From contig JAUIAH010000043.1 in the NCBI GenBank assembly GCA_030425385.1, positions 1 to 64,000 of the forward strand: 64,000 nt of DNA, given 5' to 3'. Positions within the stretch are counted from its first letter, which is position 1. The number at the start of each line of letters is the position of its first letter. Shown here one piece after another: positions 17,153 through 25,791 of the stretch. Under the pieces are notes generated by a model. It did not search any database. It saw only the letters and a program-made list of their open reading frames with translations, and had not been told where the DNA came from. This DNA comes from Verrucomicrobiia bacterium (lineage in GTDB: Bacteria; Verrucomicrobiota; Verrucomicrobiia; Verrucomicrobiales; DEV007). The position numbers were made by a program, and so were the translations under genes.

Positions 17153-18106
17153 CTATTCTGCAACGAATGCTTCAACGGCGTCGCGATCAGCGATTCCCGC
17201 ATAGCCACCACGTGCGGTCACTGATAGAGCCCCTACAGCGCAGGCCCAGCCCCCTGCCTCACGGACGGACAACCCCTTCTCAAGCCCAGTCAACAGGCCG
17301 GCCAGGAAACTATCGCCAGCGCCGATGGTGTCGACGATGGGCCCGGGAGGCACCCTCGCAGGAAGGCGAAGATACCCTTCAGCAGGATGGTGGAGAAGCG
17401 CCCCTTCCGCTCCCAGTTTCACTCCGAGGATGCCCTCACATTGATACTGACGAAAGAAGCGGATCATGTGCTCGGGATCCGTTTCTCCCGTGAGCTGCCG
17501 CGCCTCCGCCTCTGACGGCACGTAGACATCGAGATGGGGAAGAATGCGCTTCAGGTGATCGGGATCACCCTCCTGCCCGGCGCCGTCCATCACTGTCTGA
17601 CAGCCGGTGCGCCGGATCTCCGTGAGCAACTCCGGCAAATCAGGCTCCAACAAGGGCATGCGCCCGTAGTAGCCAAAGATGAAATAGCGCGCGGAGCTGA
17701 TCCAGGAAAGTTGCTCGCGAACGAATGCCGCATCGATCGACTTGGTCGCCGTTTTCTCATTGGGCGTGAGAAAGCTGCGATGGCCTTCATTGTCTACGAG
17801 AGCGACCACTGCCGTTGTCGGCGCATGCGGATGGCGACGCAGTCCCTCTGTGTTGATCTGTTCTTTCTCTAGCAGATCCCGAAGCATGCCTCCCCAGACA
17901 TCGCGACCCACCATGGACAGGATGCCGACGGAAAGTCCTAGGCGTCGTAAGGTGATGCCGGTATTGCAGGTGATCCCTCCTCCCATGGGCTCAATGGGAG
18001 CGATCGCGTGGATATGATTCGTCCCGAGGGGTTCGTCGAGAGGAACCGTGAGGCATGGCAGGTCGATCACGCACGACCCGCAAACAATCGCGTCTACAGA
18101 AGTCAC
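17153..18106 (-). CDS. Carbohydrate kinase, PfkB/ribokinase family
   Basis: An ATP-dependent sugar or nucleoside kinase of 317 residues. The N-terminal substrate-binding part has the glycine-rich MGGGITCNTGITLRRLG, and the C-terminal ATP site has DTIGAGDSFLAGL with the catalytic Asp. The sugar cannot be told. The GTG start overlaps the stop of the PEP-CTERM gene (GTGA), so its translation is probably coupled to that gene. Same-strand genes for a DUF4261 protein and an aldo/keto reductase follow within 40 bp, so the four may be one transcript. Confidence 0.92.
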   Translation of the reverse strand: MTSVDAIVCGSCVIDLPCLTVPLDEPLGTNHIHAIAPIEPMGGGITCNTGITLRRLGLSVGILSMVGRDVWGGMLRDLLEKEQINTEGLRRHPHAPTTAVVALVDNEGHRSFLTPNEKTATKSIDAAFVREQLSWISSARYFIFGYYGRMPLLEPDLPELLTEIRRTGCQTVMDGAGQEGDPDHLKRILPHLDVYVPSEAEARQLTGETDPEHMIRFFRQYQCEGILGVKLGAEGALLHHPAEGYLRLPARVPPGPIVDTIGAGDSFLAGLLTGLEKGLSVREAGGWACAVGALSVTARGGYAGIADRDAVEAFVAE

Positions 18107-18723
18107 CGACGGCGACGACGCAGACCGATCATCGATCCGCCAAGGAGAAGGAGGAGAGCTGAGCTGGGCTCAGGAATCGGAGAGAACGTGGACAAATACG
18201 CATCATCGACCACGAGCCCGGTCCCGGCAACCTCTGACCGTTTCACAAAGGCAACGGCATCAATGTTGTAATCCACTCCACCGAGACTTCGAAGGGTGAA
18301 ACTCTGAGGCGTGTTTGCCGTTGGGGTCACATCCACGCCCGGAAGGTGCACCCATTGAAAGTCGAACGAAGGGGCGACGTAGAGGCTTGCACTTTGGATT
18401 GAGGAATCGAACTCTACCTGTAGCGTGGGTGTGGTGGGTCCGTTCTCGCGGTAGCGCACGTAGACGGTGTAGTCGAGATTGTCCGAGAACTGCACCTCAT
18501 AGCTGACCTCACTGGGAGATGACTGAGCGATGAGCAAGGGACCCATGGAATTGGCATCAGGCCCCATCAGATCGAACTTCGATCCATTGGTCATCCCATC
18601 ATCCAGTGTCCCGATCTCGGCTTGAAATGCCAGATAACGGTTATCCGTCTGCACAATGGCTGCGAAACAAGATGTCGAAGCAGCGAGCAGGCCTGCGGTG
18701 ATAAGGGGTAACATCACTTTCAT
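18103..18723 (-). CDS. PEP-CTERM sorting-domain protein
   Basis: A 206-residue exported protein. A signal peptide (LITAGLLAASTSCFAA) is followed by a beta-rich, carbohydrate-binding-module-like domain with Trp and Tyr-rich strands. A canonical PEP-CTERM tail closes it: PEPSSALLLLLGGSMIGLRRRRR-type, that is PEP motif, hydrophobic helix and poly-Arg. In other bacteria exosortase cleaves and anchors such tails, and the proteins go to the surface or exopolysaccharide matrix. Upstream sequence is AT-rich (about 18780-18810) and may hold the promoter. Oddly, its stop overlaps a sugar-kinase start. Confidence 0.9.
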   Translation of the reverse strand: MKVMLPLITAGLLAASTSCFAAIVQTDNRYLAFQAEIGTLDDGMTNGSKFDLMGPDANSMGPLLIAQSSPSEVSYEVQFSDNLDYTVYVRYRENGPTTPTLQVEFDSSIQSASLYVAPSFDFQWVHLPGVDVTPTANTPQSFTLRSLGGVDYNIDAVAFVKRSEVAGTGLVVDDAYLSTFSPIPEPSSALLLLLGGSMIGLRRRRR

Positions 18724-18834
18724 AAACTGAGACCTTTGATTGACCTCAAGGTATCGAGACCTCCTCTGACGGCAAAGCCTCTCTTAAAATTTATGAAATT
18801 TTTATCAAGGGTGCGAAGAAATCTTCTGGTGGCT

Positions 18835-19623
18835 CTAGTCAGCCTGAGGAGCAGGATGCGAAGGCCCCTCTTCGGGAGCCAGTTCGACTGGTGGTTGGAG
18901 AGGCAAACGGAATTCCCAGCGGCCTTCTCGCACCAATGCCACCTGATTCACGCGGTCTCGGAATGATGTGGGAATCTCCTTGATGCTCCGGATGGCTCCT
19001 GAGAAGACGACGCCACCGGGATCCCGCACCTCCAGAAAAGCTCGCTGCTCTCGATTCGTGATCGCGATGGTATGCGGGCCGGACTCTGATTCGGAATAGA
19101 TCCTCACCACACGATCGGTCACGCGAAAGCTGCCCGGTGAATCTTCGGGAACGGGTGGCATCACTTCAGGAGCGGCATCTAACTTGACGACCACAATGCT
19201 CGCCTCTTCTCCCGGATGGCGTCGACGTGTGAGGGTGATCTCTTGCCCAATCGCGCTCCCCCGCACGAGGATCTCTAATTGCCGTGGCACAGTGAGGAGC
19301 TGGTCATTGAATTGGGTGAGGATATCACCGGCCTCAATGCCTGCCCGGGCAGCAGGCCCATCCTCGACGACGAAATCGACAACCAAGCCAAACTCAGGCT
19401 TCAGCTGGAAAGCCTCTGTTTCGTGCGGCACGAGAACGCGCACCGCTACCCCAAGCCGGGCCACCGGACCGCGCCTCACGGAATCGCTGCCCGCGGGGAT
19501 GGCGGCCGGTTGCACCGCCGGGATGGGGCCGGGGGCGACCGGAGGTACCGGTTGTTCATCCTGCCCGCGCAATCCCTCAGCCCCGCACAAGCACGTCAAG
19601 CTGAAGAGAATCGATGCTTTCAT
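18835..19623 (-). CDS. Exported PDZ-domain protein
   Basis: A 262-residue protein starting at MKASILFSLTCLCGAEG, a probable signal peptide, then a Pro/Ala/Val-rich linker. One PDZ domain lies at about residues 75-160 (LGVAVRVL..., GPAARAGIEAGDILTQFN, the usual carboxylate-binding and GD-I loop). The C-terminal third is not recognised. No protease triad is present, so it is not a DegP enzyme. It is the last gene of the sigma/anti-sigma block; the preceding stop and its ATG are separated by one base (TAACATG). A role in sensing envelope state with the sigma pair is inference from position. Confidence 0.82.
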   Translation of the reverse strand: MKASILFSLTCLCGAEGLRGQDEQPVPPVAPGPIPAVQPAAIPAGSDSVRRGPVARLGVAVRVLVPHETEAFQLKPEFGLVVDFVVEDGPAARAGIEAGDILTQFNDQLLTVPRQLEILVRGSAIGQEITLTRRRHPGEEASIVVVKLDAAPEVMPPVPEDSPGSFRVTDRVVRIYSESESGPHTIAITNREQRAFLEVRDPGGVVFSGAIRSIKEIPTSFRDRVNQVALVREGRWEFRLPLQPPVELAPEEGPSHPAPQAD

Positions 19624-19624
19624 G

Positions 19625-20275
19625 TTAGAATGTCCGCAAGCGTTTGAGAACCGTGCCCTCACGTTGCACCTCATCTTCCACCCGCACGCCGTCCAAGTGA
19701 TAGAGCCAGCGGTCTTTCCGCCGTTGACGCTCCGTCTCATACACGCCGTCATCACTTCGCGTGATCCCCTCACGTTCTTGCCAAAGAATCGTCCCCCGTT
19801 GGCTGACGGGGCGAATGGCCTCTGGATCCAGATTCCCAGCGGAAGCCACAGGCACCACGCCCGCCGGTTCTAACGAGGCCTCTGCCACTGGCGCGCGTTC
19901 ATCCTTCGACCCATTCCAGGCCGAAATGGCTAACACTCCTGCCGCGACAACGGCTGCTGCTTTGAAGATAGGCGTGAAATCACGCCACTGCGGGACGGTT
20001 ACCACCCGTTCATCCGTCTCGGAAACGGTGGGCGTGGTTCCCATCTTGGAAGCAATCCCCTCCCACACCGAATCCGGCACTTTGCTAGGAGACAACCGTT
20101 GGGCAAGCCCACTTTCTAACAAAGCCATGTCGATCCCATCCTCTTCATGGGCAAGCGGCTCCAGGATTTCCTCACACAATCCTGTGCGGACAGCGCGCGG
20201 ACGCATCTTGGCCAAGGATTCCTCCAGAGCGGCAAGCTCCGGGGGCAAAGGGTCATTGTAGGGGTCGTGTCTCAT
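19625..20275 (-). CDS. Putative anti-sigma factor (single-pass membrane protein)
   Basis: A 216-residue protein directly downstream of the ECF sigma gene (TAAC-ATG junction). About 100 cytoplasmic, acidic residues are followed by one membrane helix (IFKAAAVVAAGVLAISAW) and a periplasmic tail of roughly 90 residues. This is the layout of membrane-bound anti-sigma factors, which hold the sigma factor until an envelope signal triggers release. No zinc-anti-sigma HxxxCxxC motif is visible, so the assignment rests on neighbour and topology rather than homology. Confidence 0.65.
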   Translation of the reverse strand: MRHDPYNDPLPPELAALEESLAKMRPRAVRTGLCEEILEPLAHEEDGIDMALLESGLAQRLSPSKVPDSVWEGIASKMGTTPTVSETDERVVTVPQWRDFTPIFKAAAVVAAGVLAISAWNGSKDERAPVAEASLEPAGVVPVASAGNLDPEAIRPVSQRGTILWQEREGITRSDDGVYETERQRRKDRWLYHLDGVRVEDEVQREGTVLKRLRTF

Positions 20276-20276
20276 G

Positions 20277-20888
20277 TTAGGGGGAGAAATAGGGGCTGAC
20301 TTCCAACTCACGCCGCAGCCCTGCCAAGGCATAGCGATACCGAGAGGCCACCGTGTTTATTGAAATGCCCTGAATATCGGCGATCCCTTGAAACGTTTGA
20401 TCACCCCAAATCTTGAGCATCAGCACTTCCTGATACTTGGGGGGCAATTTCTTCATCGCTGCCTCGAGCGCGGCATTGCGTTCATCATCCTCAATCCGGT
20501 AATCGAACCATTGCACATCATCGCGATCCTCAAGGGCGATCTCCTCCCGGGCCGTGCGCCGCTGGTTCTTTCGGGCGAGATCGATGGCGCACCGACGGAC
20601 AGAGGTGTAGGCAAACGGCAGGTTGGGTAGGTCCAGTGCTGGCTCTTTCTGCGCTGTGTTCCACATACGGATGAACGCCTCTTGAAGCACGTCTTCAGCA
20701 TCCGCTTCCGTGCGGGTTTGCTGGCGGGCGTACAAGAGCAGTCGGGCCGCATTCTCGTCAAACCAGGCTTTCCATTCTTGGGCGTCGAGATCCGGCATGC
20801 GTTGGGGCTGGCGGAGAGGCTCCACGCTGTCTAAGCGTCCCTCGCCTTCGTCCTTGTCTAAATCGCCTCCGAAATTTGCATCCTTCAT
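20277..20888 (-). CDS. ECF-type RNA polymerase sigma factor
   Basis: A 203-residue sigma-70 family factor of the extracytoplasmic-function type. Region 2 is recognisable (LLYARQQTRTEADAEDVLQ, AFIRMWN), as is region 4 (LPPKYQEVLMLKIWGDQTF, then ISINTVASRYRYALAGLRRE). An N-terminal acidic extension of about 45 residues is unusual and may be regulatory. I use the ATG at 20888, which overlaps the stop of the propeller gene (ATGA). The downstream single-pass membrane protein is the natural anti-sigma partner. Target promoters cannot be read from this window. Confidence 0.93.
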   Translation of the reverse strand: MKDANFGGDLDKDEGEGRLDSVEPLRQPQRMPDLDAQEWKAWFDENAARLLLYARQQTRTEADAEDVLQEAFIRMWNTAQKEPALDLPNLPFAYTSVRRCAIDLARKNQRRTAREEIALEDRDDVQWFDYRIEDDERNAALEAAMKKLPPKYQEVLMLKIWGDQTFQGIADIQGISINTVASRYRYALAGLRRELEVSPYFSP

Positions 20889-22138
20889 GCTTCCGGCCGC
20901 TCCACAAAGCATAGGAGCTTCTCATCCGTCCTGACAAAGAGCTTCCCATCGGCCACGGCGGGCGTCGTGTTCACCCCTGCGCTCAATTCGCCCTCCGCGA
21001 GGACCTCAAATGTATCGGCGGCACGGTAAACCTTGTAATCGCCATCGCGGCCAAAGGCATAGATGCGGTCCCCTATCGCGATGGGCGAGGCGAAACACTT
21101 GCCCACCAAACGTGACCGCCAAACGAGCTCCCCTGATGCGGGATCGACACAGGTCGCCACCCCGCCATCGCTCACCAGAAAGAGCTTTCCATCGATCCCC
21201 AAGCCAGTGGGGACATAGGGGATGGTCTTCGTCAGCCGATGGCGCTCGATCACCTGCTTGGAACCCGGGGCCACTTCTAACACCACACTATCCTTGCCGC
21301 CGCCACCTCCCCCGGCACAGACAAAGAGGTGATCGCCACAGGCCACGGGTGACGCTACAATACGGTGCTCAAACGCGGGATTAAATTTCCAACGCACCTC
21401 GCCAGATTTCGGGTCTAATGCGAGGATACCTTCCTCTGTTGAAGCCACGATCGCTTCGGAGCCGCCACCAGGGAGCGCGCGGATCAGAGGACTCACATAG
21501 GAGGTCTTGGCTGTTTCCCGGATCGGCGTTCGCCATAGCACTTTCCCTGTCGCAGGGTCAAGACCACCGACAAAGCTCGACTCATTGAGATTCACCTTCT
21601 GCACGAGCAAGACTCCATCCACCAATACTAACGAACTCCCACTACCATGCGCAGACTCGAACGGGCCCAGGTCCTGCTTCCACACCGGCTCTCCCGCATG
21701 ACCGAGTGCAAAGACTTCCGCGCCGTCACCATCATTCCACCACAAGTAGACGCGTTCCGCATCCACAGTGGGCGACGAGGAGGTGGGACTATTAAACTGA
21801 TGAAGCTTGTAGTTGGCAAACGCCTCACTCTTTCGCCAAATCTCTTTCCCATCCTCCGTAGACACACACACCAAAGCACGAGTGCCTGGCTTCTCTTCAG
21901 GAGACACCGTGTAGAAGAGCTTCTTCCCGACAATGACGGGCGCTGATTGCCCCGTCCCCTTAAGAGGAATCTGCCAGAGCGCCTTCGCCTCATCCAATTG
22001 CAAGGGGATGCTAGCCACTTTCTCACACACCCCATGACCACCCGCGCCGCGAAAGCGGAGCCAATCATCGGCCTGTACGAGGGCTGGACTTGAAGTGGCA
22101 ACGACGATGGCTAACAACGTGCGAGGGATGTGATTCAT
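20885..22138 (-). CDS. PQQ-like beta-propeller repeat protein (exported)
   Basis: A 417-residue exported protein: signal peptide (LLAIVVATSSPALVQA) followed by repeated blades of the PQQ/BamB-like kind (WLRFRGAGGHG, TEDGKEIWRK, DPATGKVLWRT, DPKSGEVRWKFN, DPASGELVWRS). These propellers bind proteins or, in dehydrogenases, the PQQ cofactor; no dehydrogenase catalytic residues are evident. The opening 'WLRFRG' is common in Verrucomicrobia and Planctomycetes. The ATG at 22138 overlaps the menE stop (ATGA), and the sigma gene follows with another ATGA overlap, so it is embedded in the operon. Confidence 0.88.
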   Translation of the reverse strand: MNHIPRTLLAIVVATSSPALVQADDWLRFRGAGGHGVCEKVASIPLQLDEAKALWQIPLKGTGQSAPVIVGKKLFYTVSPEEKPGTRALVCVSTEDGKEIWRKSEAFANYKLHQFNSPTSSSPTVDAERVYLWWNDGDGAEVFALGHAGEPVWKQDLGPFESAHGSGSSLVLVDGVLLVQKVNLNESSFVGGLDPATGKVLWRTPIRETAKTSYVSPLIRALPGGGSEAIVASTEEGILALDPKSGEVRWKFNPAFEHRIVASPVACGDHLFVCAGGGGGGKDSVVLEVAPGSKQVIERHRLTKTIPYVPTGLGIDGKLFLVSDGGVATCVDPASGELVWRSRLVGKCFASPIAIGDRIYAFGRDGDYKVYRAADTFEVLAEGELSAGVNTTPAVADGKLFVRTDEKLLCFVERPEA

Positions 22139-23277
22139 GAGAGTGACCATGACAGGATGTCGCCCGCCGTCAATGCATCGACGAGCCGATGCAAGCGGAC
22201 CTCGTCCACCTTACCCAGCGCCGTCCGGGGAATGGTCGGCACCTCAATCCACTGCTTCACTCGCAGCAAACCAGGGACACGCGCGTGGTAGGCTTCCTGA
22301 ATGCGCTTCGCGTCCGCCCCACGACTGACGACCAGAATCAAGGCGTGCTCGTCCCGATCGTGAGGACGGGCAATGATGGTCGCGTCTTCGCCCTCGCCAC
22401 CACACGAGCGGACGGCCTCTTCTAACGGCTCGCGAACCGCCATCAACTGGATCAACTCCCCTTTGATCTTCACACCGTGATCCACGCGCCCGTGAAAGAC
22501 CAGGCAGCCATCTGTCACTGTCGCGCGATCAGAGGTCTCAAACCATCCCCTCTCGTCAATGGGGCGATCAAAGACAAAGCGCCCTTCTTTCTCCCTCACA
22601 TAGCCACTGAAGAGAGCACGCCCTTTCACCATGAGCACACCCTCAGGCCCTCGCCTGGTTTCCCATCCAGGCAAGACTCGTAGAGGATCGCCCATCCCTG
22701 CGCCAAGCGCTTGTGTGGCCACTTGCGACGCGGTTTCCGTCATACCGTAGGTCTTGAGAATCGGCCATCCCAAGCGACGGCCCTCCCCTTCCAGGTGCTC
22801 TGACAAATGGCCTCCTCCAATCAAGACGGCTCGCAGATGTTCAGGAGCTCGCTGCTTTGCCCTGACAAGATCATAGAGCTGCGTAGGAACCAACGCTGTC
22901 AGCGTGGTGGCCTGCGCCCGTGCCAAATGCTCAAAGCGCTCTGGATCCCAACGCCCTTCCAACCGCACCCAGACTGAATCGGACAGCGCAGCCCTCACAA
23001 GCACGCCAACCCCTCCCACATGCGACGTCGGCAAGGCCAAGAGCCACCGATCCCTCTGAGTCGCCTCAAGGTGAGCATTGACGGCTTCAGCCGAAGCCCG
23101 GAGCGCAGCTTTCGAAAGACAGACGTGTTTCGCAGCGCCAGTGGACCCGGACGTTCTGAAGAATACATGGCCACGAAGCGGAGTCTGCTCCTGGGCCCAG
23201 CTGGCGAGGGGCGGATCCGATGCGAGGATCACAGGCGTCTCACCACGCCAGAAGGCCGAATCGATCACGGGTTCCAT
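22135..23277 (-). CDS. menE: o-Succinylbenzoate-CoA ligase (MenE-like AMP-binding enzyme)
   Basis: An adenylate-forming enzyme that activates o-succinylbenzoate with CoA in menaquinone synthesis. It is short for the family (380 residues). It has the AMP-binding P-loop (FFRTSGSTGAAKH), the YGMTETAS motif, GWFETSDRA with the ribose-binding Asp, and a C-terminal Lys (RTALGKVDE) that catalyses adenylation. The MenE role is supported by overlap with menC upstream. I start at the ATG at 23277; a GTG at 23286 is equally open. Its stop overlaps the start of the propeller gene. Confidence 0.9.
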   Translation of the reverse strand: MEPVIDSAFWRGETPVILASDPPLASWAQEQTPLRGHVFFRTSGSTGAAKHVCLSKAALRASAEAVNAHLEATQRDRWLLALPTSHVGGVGVLVRAALSDSVWVRLEGRWDPERFEHLARAQATTLTALVPTQLYDLVRAKQRAPEHLRAVLIGGGHLSEHLEGEGRRLGWPILKTYGMTETASQVATQALGAGMGDPLRVLPGWETRRGPEGVLMVKGRALFSGYVREKEGRFVFDRPIDERGWFETSDRATVTDGCLVFHGRVDHGVKIKGELIQLMAVREPLEEAVRSCGGEGEDATIIARPHDRDEHALILVVSRGADAKRIQEAYHARVPGLLRVKQWIEVPTIPRTALGKVDEVRLHRLVDALTAGDILSWSLS

Positions 23278-24215
23278 GTCCGCCACTCAAGCGACTCCAA
23301 CGCCTCGCTCAAGCCCAACCCTGCCCCATCAGGATACTGAAGGAACGGACCGGATCCTAACTGGTCACTCAACGGGCACGATTCAAAGAGGAGATGGGTG
23401 CACAAGCCGTGTGACAGCGCCCAGTCAGGATACTGCTGCGTCAGCCGCTCCGCTTGAAATGCCGCATGCAATTGGCCCAATGGATGATCCATGTAGGAGG
23501 TCACCAGAAATCGCACTCCATCGTCTTCGATCATCGGCTCCATGCGGTCCCAGGCATCGACAGCTGGTTTTACCACCACGATATCAAAGCCCGAGGTCGC
23601 CTCAGCCGATGCGCGGTCCACTGCCAATGCCCATCCTGTCGCCGTCCTGAGCCGCTCCCAAATGATTGCCTCATACGGACACGGATCCTCGATGAATTCC
23701 ACTTGCGCCCAGGCGCGCTCCGACAAGCCATCGCACCATTCTACGAAAGTCTCCGCACAGAGCGATTCATTGAAATCAACACGCACGGGCACCGGACTCG
23801 ACTCTAACAATTCCGCTAATTCTTTCAACCGATCGAAAGAGCCCTTCACTTTCACCGCCTCAAACCCTTGTTCGACCGCCGCCTCCACGGCTTTGCGAGA
23901 TACATCTAACAATGTCGCATGACTCTTCACCGGCAGGCAATGCTCAAACAACGAGACCTTCCGTTTGCGTGCGGTCCCATCCAACACCACCGCTTCCAGG
24001 GTGGCCGCACTGAGCCTCGTCATGCCGCCCGCCACCAAGGCCTCCATTTCTTCTTTCAATGATAAATCGCCCAATTCGGGCCAGGGATGGACGCATCCAA
24101 ATCCTTCATGATGCCGCACCAAGGCTCCCTCATAATCGCGCCGACGTGTCCGCGCGTTCAAGGGCAGACGGGTTGTCAGCGTATACGGAACCCAGTACCA
24201 TGTGTCCTTGCGCAC
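23265..24215 (-). CDS. menC: o-Succinylbenzoate synthase (enolase superfamily)
   Basis: It dehydrates SHCHC to o-succinylbenzoate in menaquinone biosynthesis. About 316 residues. The enolase-superfamily residues are visible: the KxK-type motif in AVKVKGSFD, the metal ligands in VRVDFNES and IEDPCP, and AVDRAS, and the second catalytic Lys in IVVVKPAV. The N-terminal cap starts WYWVPYTLTTRLPLNARTRR. I suggest the GTG at 24215, since the frame upstream lacks family-like sequence, but no clear ribosome-binding site supports it. menE follows with an overlap. The other men genes are not in the window. Confidence 0.87.
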   Translation of the reverse strand: MRKDTWYWVPYTLTTRLPLNARTRRRDYEGALVRHHEGFGCVHPWPELGDLSLKEEMEALVAGGMTRLSAATLEAVVLDGTARKRKVSLFEHCLPVKSHATLLDVSRKAVEAAVEQGFEAVKVKGSFDRLKELAELLESSPVPVRVDFNESLCAETFVEWCDGLSERAWAQVEFIEDPCPYEAIIWERLRTATGWALAVDRASAEATSGFDIVVVKPAVDAWDRMEPMIEDDGVRFLVTSYMDHPLGQLHAAFQAERLTQQYPDWALSHGLCTHLLFESCPLSDQLGSGPFLQYPDGAGLGLSEALESLEWRTWNP

Positions 24216-24336
24216 GTCGGAAGAGTTTCGGAAGTCTGATGATGAAGCGTTTACACGAGGCGAGGCGGCACGAGAATCCACAGTCACCCGTATCATACGA
24301 ACAGGGATTCCCCTTTCTTTCAATACGCACGTTCGG

Positions 24337-25791
24337 TTACGCGAGCACCTCGCGTACCACCCGTCCGTGCACATCCGTCAGGCGAAAGTGCCGTCCCTGG
24401 AAGAAATAGGTCAACCGTTCATGATCGATCCCCAATTGATGGAGCATGGTGGCATGCAGGTCGTGCACGTGCACGGGATTCTCAGTGATATTGTAGCAGA
24501 AATCATCCGTAGCGCCATGGATGTGGCCTGGTCGGACGCCGCCTCCCGTCATCCAAATGGAGAAACAGCGCGGGTGATGATCGCGCCCGTAGTTAGCACG
24601 CGTCAGCTTCCCCTGACAATACGACGTTCGCCCAAACTCCCCTCCCCAAACCACGAGCGTATCGTCCAACAAGCCTCGCTGTTTCAAATCCTTCACCAAG
24701 GCAGCCGAGGGTTGGTCGGTATCCTTACATTGTCCCGAAAGCTGATTCGGCAGATTGAAATGCTGATCCCATCCCATGTGATACAATTGGATAAAGCGCA
24801 CATCGCGTTCGGCCATGCGCCGCGCCAAGAGGCAGTTGTAGGCGTAAGTTCCCCGCGTGCGCACATCGGGCCCATACATGTCGAGGATGTGGTCGGGCTC
24901 ATCGGAGATATCCGTGAGATCAGGCACGGACGTTTGCATGCGGAAAGCCATCTCATAGGCACCAATGCGCGTGCTGATCTCGGGATCGCCAAACGCCGCC
25001 AAGGTCTGCCCATTAATCTCCGCCACCATGTCTAACATCTTGCGACGCGCACGCGGATCAAAGCCAGCGGGATTGGTCAAATAAAGCACGGGGTCCCCCA
25101 CGCTCATGAACTTCACACCCGCATGCTTCGTCGGCAGGAACCCGCTCCCCCAGAGCCGATCGTAGAGCGGTTGGCAATTCGGCCGCCCCGTCCCACGAGA
25201 GACCATGGCGATAAAGCATGGCAAATCATCATTGGCCGATCCCAGCCCGTAGGAAAGCCATGCCCCCATGCTTGGTCGACCCGCCAATTGATGGCCGGTT
25301 TGAAAGAAAGTGATGGCTGGGTCGTGATTGATCGCCTCCGTATGCATGGAGCGGATCAAGCACAAGTCATCGACGATCCCGGCCGTGTGAGGCAGCAACT
25401 CGCTGATCTCCATCCCGCAAACACCCCGATTGGCAAATGTGTATTTCGTTCCCGCCAAAGGAAAGGACTTCTGACCCGCTGTCATCCCAGTGACCCGCTG
25501 CGTCATCTCGAAATGGTCCCGCATGTCCTCGCCAAAGTGCTTTTGTAAGAGAGGCTTGTGGTCGAAGAGGTCTTGCTGGGACGGTGCCCCACTCTGATGC
25601 AGATAGATCACCCGCTTTGCCTTCGGCGGGCGGTGATATCCATTCATCGCAGCGTCAGTAATGGAGCCATTCCCATGATCTAGCAAGGACCACAATGCGG
25701 CCACGCCGACGCCCGTCGCGGATCGGCCAAAGAAATGGCGCCGATTGAGGAGCAATTGGTGATCTAGGATGGGGTTTGTGTTATCACTCAT
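24337..25791 (-). CDS. DUF1501 family secreted protein
   Basis: A 484-residue protein of the DUF1501 family, which belongs to the alkaline-phosphatase/sulfatase-like fold and is greatly expanded in Planctomycetes and Verrucomicrobia. An N-terminal twin-arginine-like signal ([18 protein letters not shown]) suggests Tat export. Typical blocks are present: [46 protein letters not shown] and [17 protein letters not shown]. Its reaction is unproven. Its ATG overlaps the sulfatase stop, so the PSD1, sulfatase and DUF1501 genes form one coupled operon. Confidence 0.92.
   Translation of the reverse strand: MSDNTNPILDHQLLLNRRHFFGRSATGVGVAALWSLLDHGNGSITDAAMNGYHRPPKAKRVIYLHQSGAPSQQDLFDHKPLLQKHFGEDMRDHFEMTQRVTGMTAGQKSFPLAGTKYTFANRGVCGMEISELLPHTAGIVDDLCLIRSMHTEAINHDPAITFFQTGHQLAGRPSMGAWLSYGLGSANDDLPCFIAMVSRGTGRPNCQPLYDRLWGSGFLPTKHAGVKFMSVGDPVLYLTNPAGFDPRARRKMLDMVAEINGQTLAAFGDPEISTRIGAYEMAFRMQTSVPDLTDISDEPDHILDMYGPDVRTRGTYAYNCLLARRMAERDVRFIQLYHMGWDQHFNLPNQLSGQCKDTDQPSAALVKDLKQRGLLDDTLVVWGGEFGRTSYCQGKLTRANYGRDHHPRCFSIWMTGGGVRPGHIHGATDDFCYNITENPVHVHDLHATMLHQLGIDHERLTYFFQGRHFRLTDVHGRVVREVLA

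Noticed and set aside
18835-19623. DegP/HtrA-type protease
   Set aside because: Only a PDZ domain is visible; the trypsin-like catalytic triad is absent.
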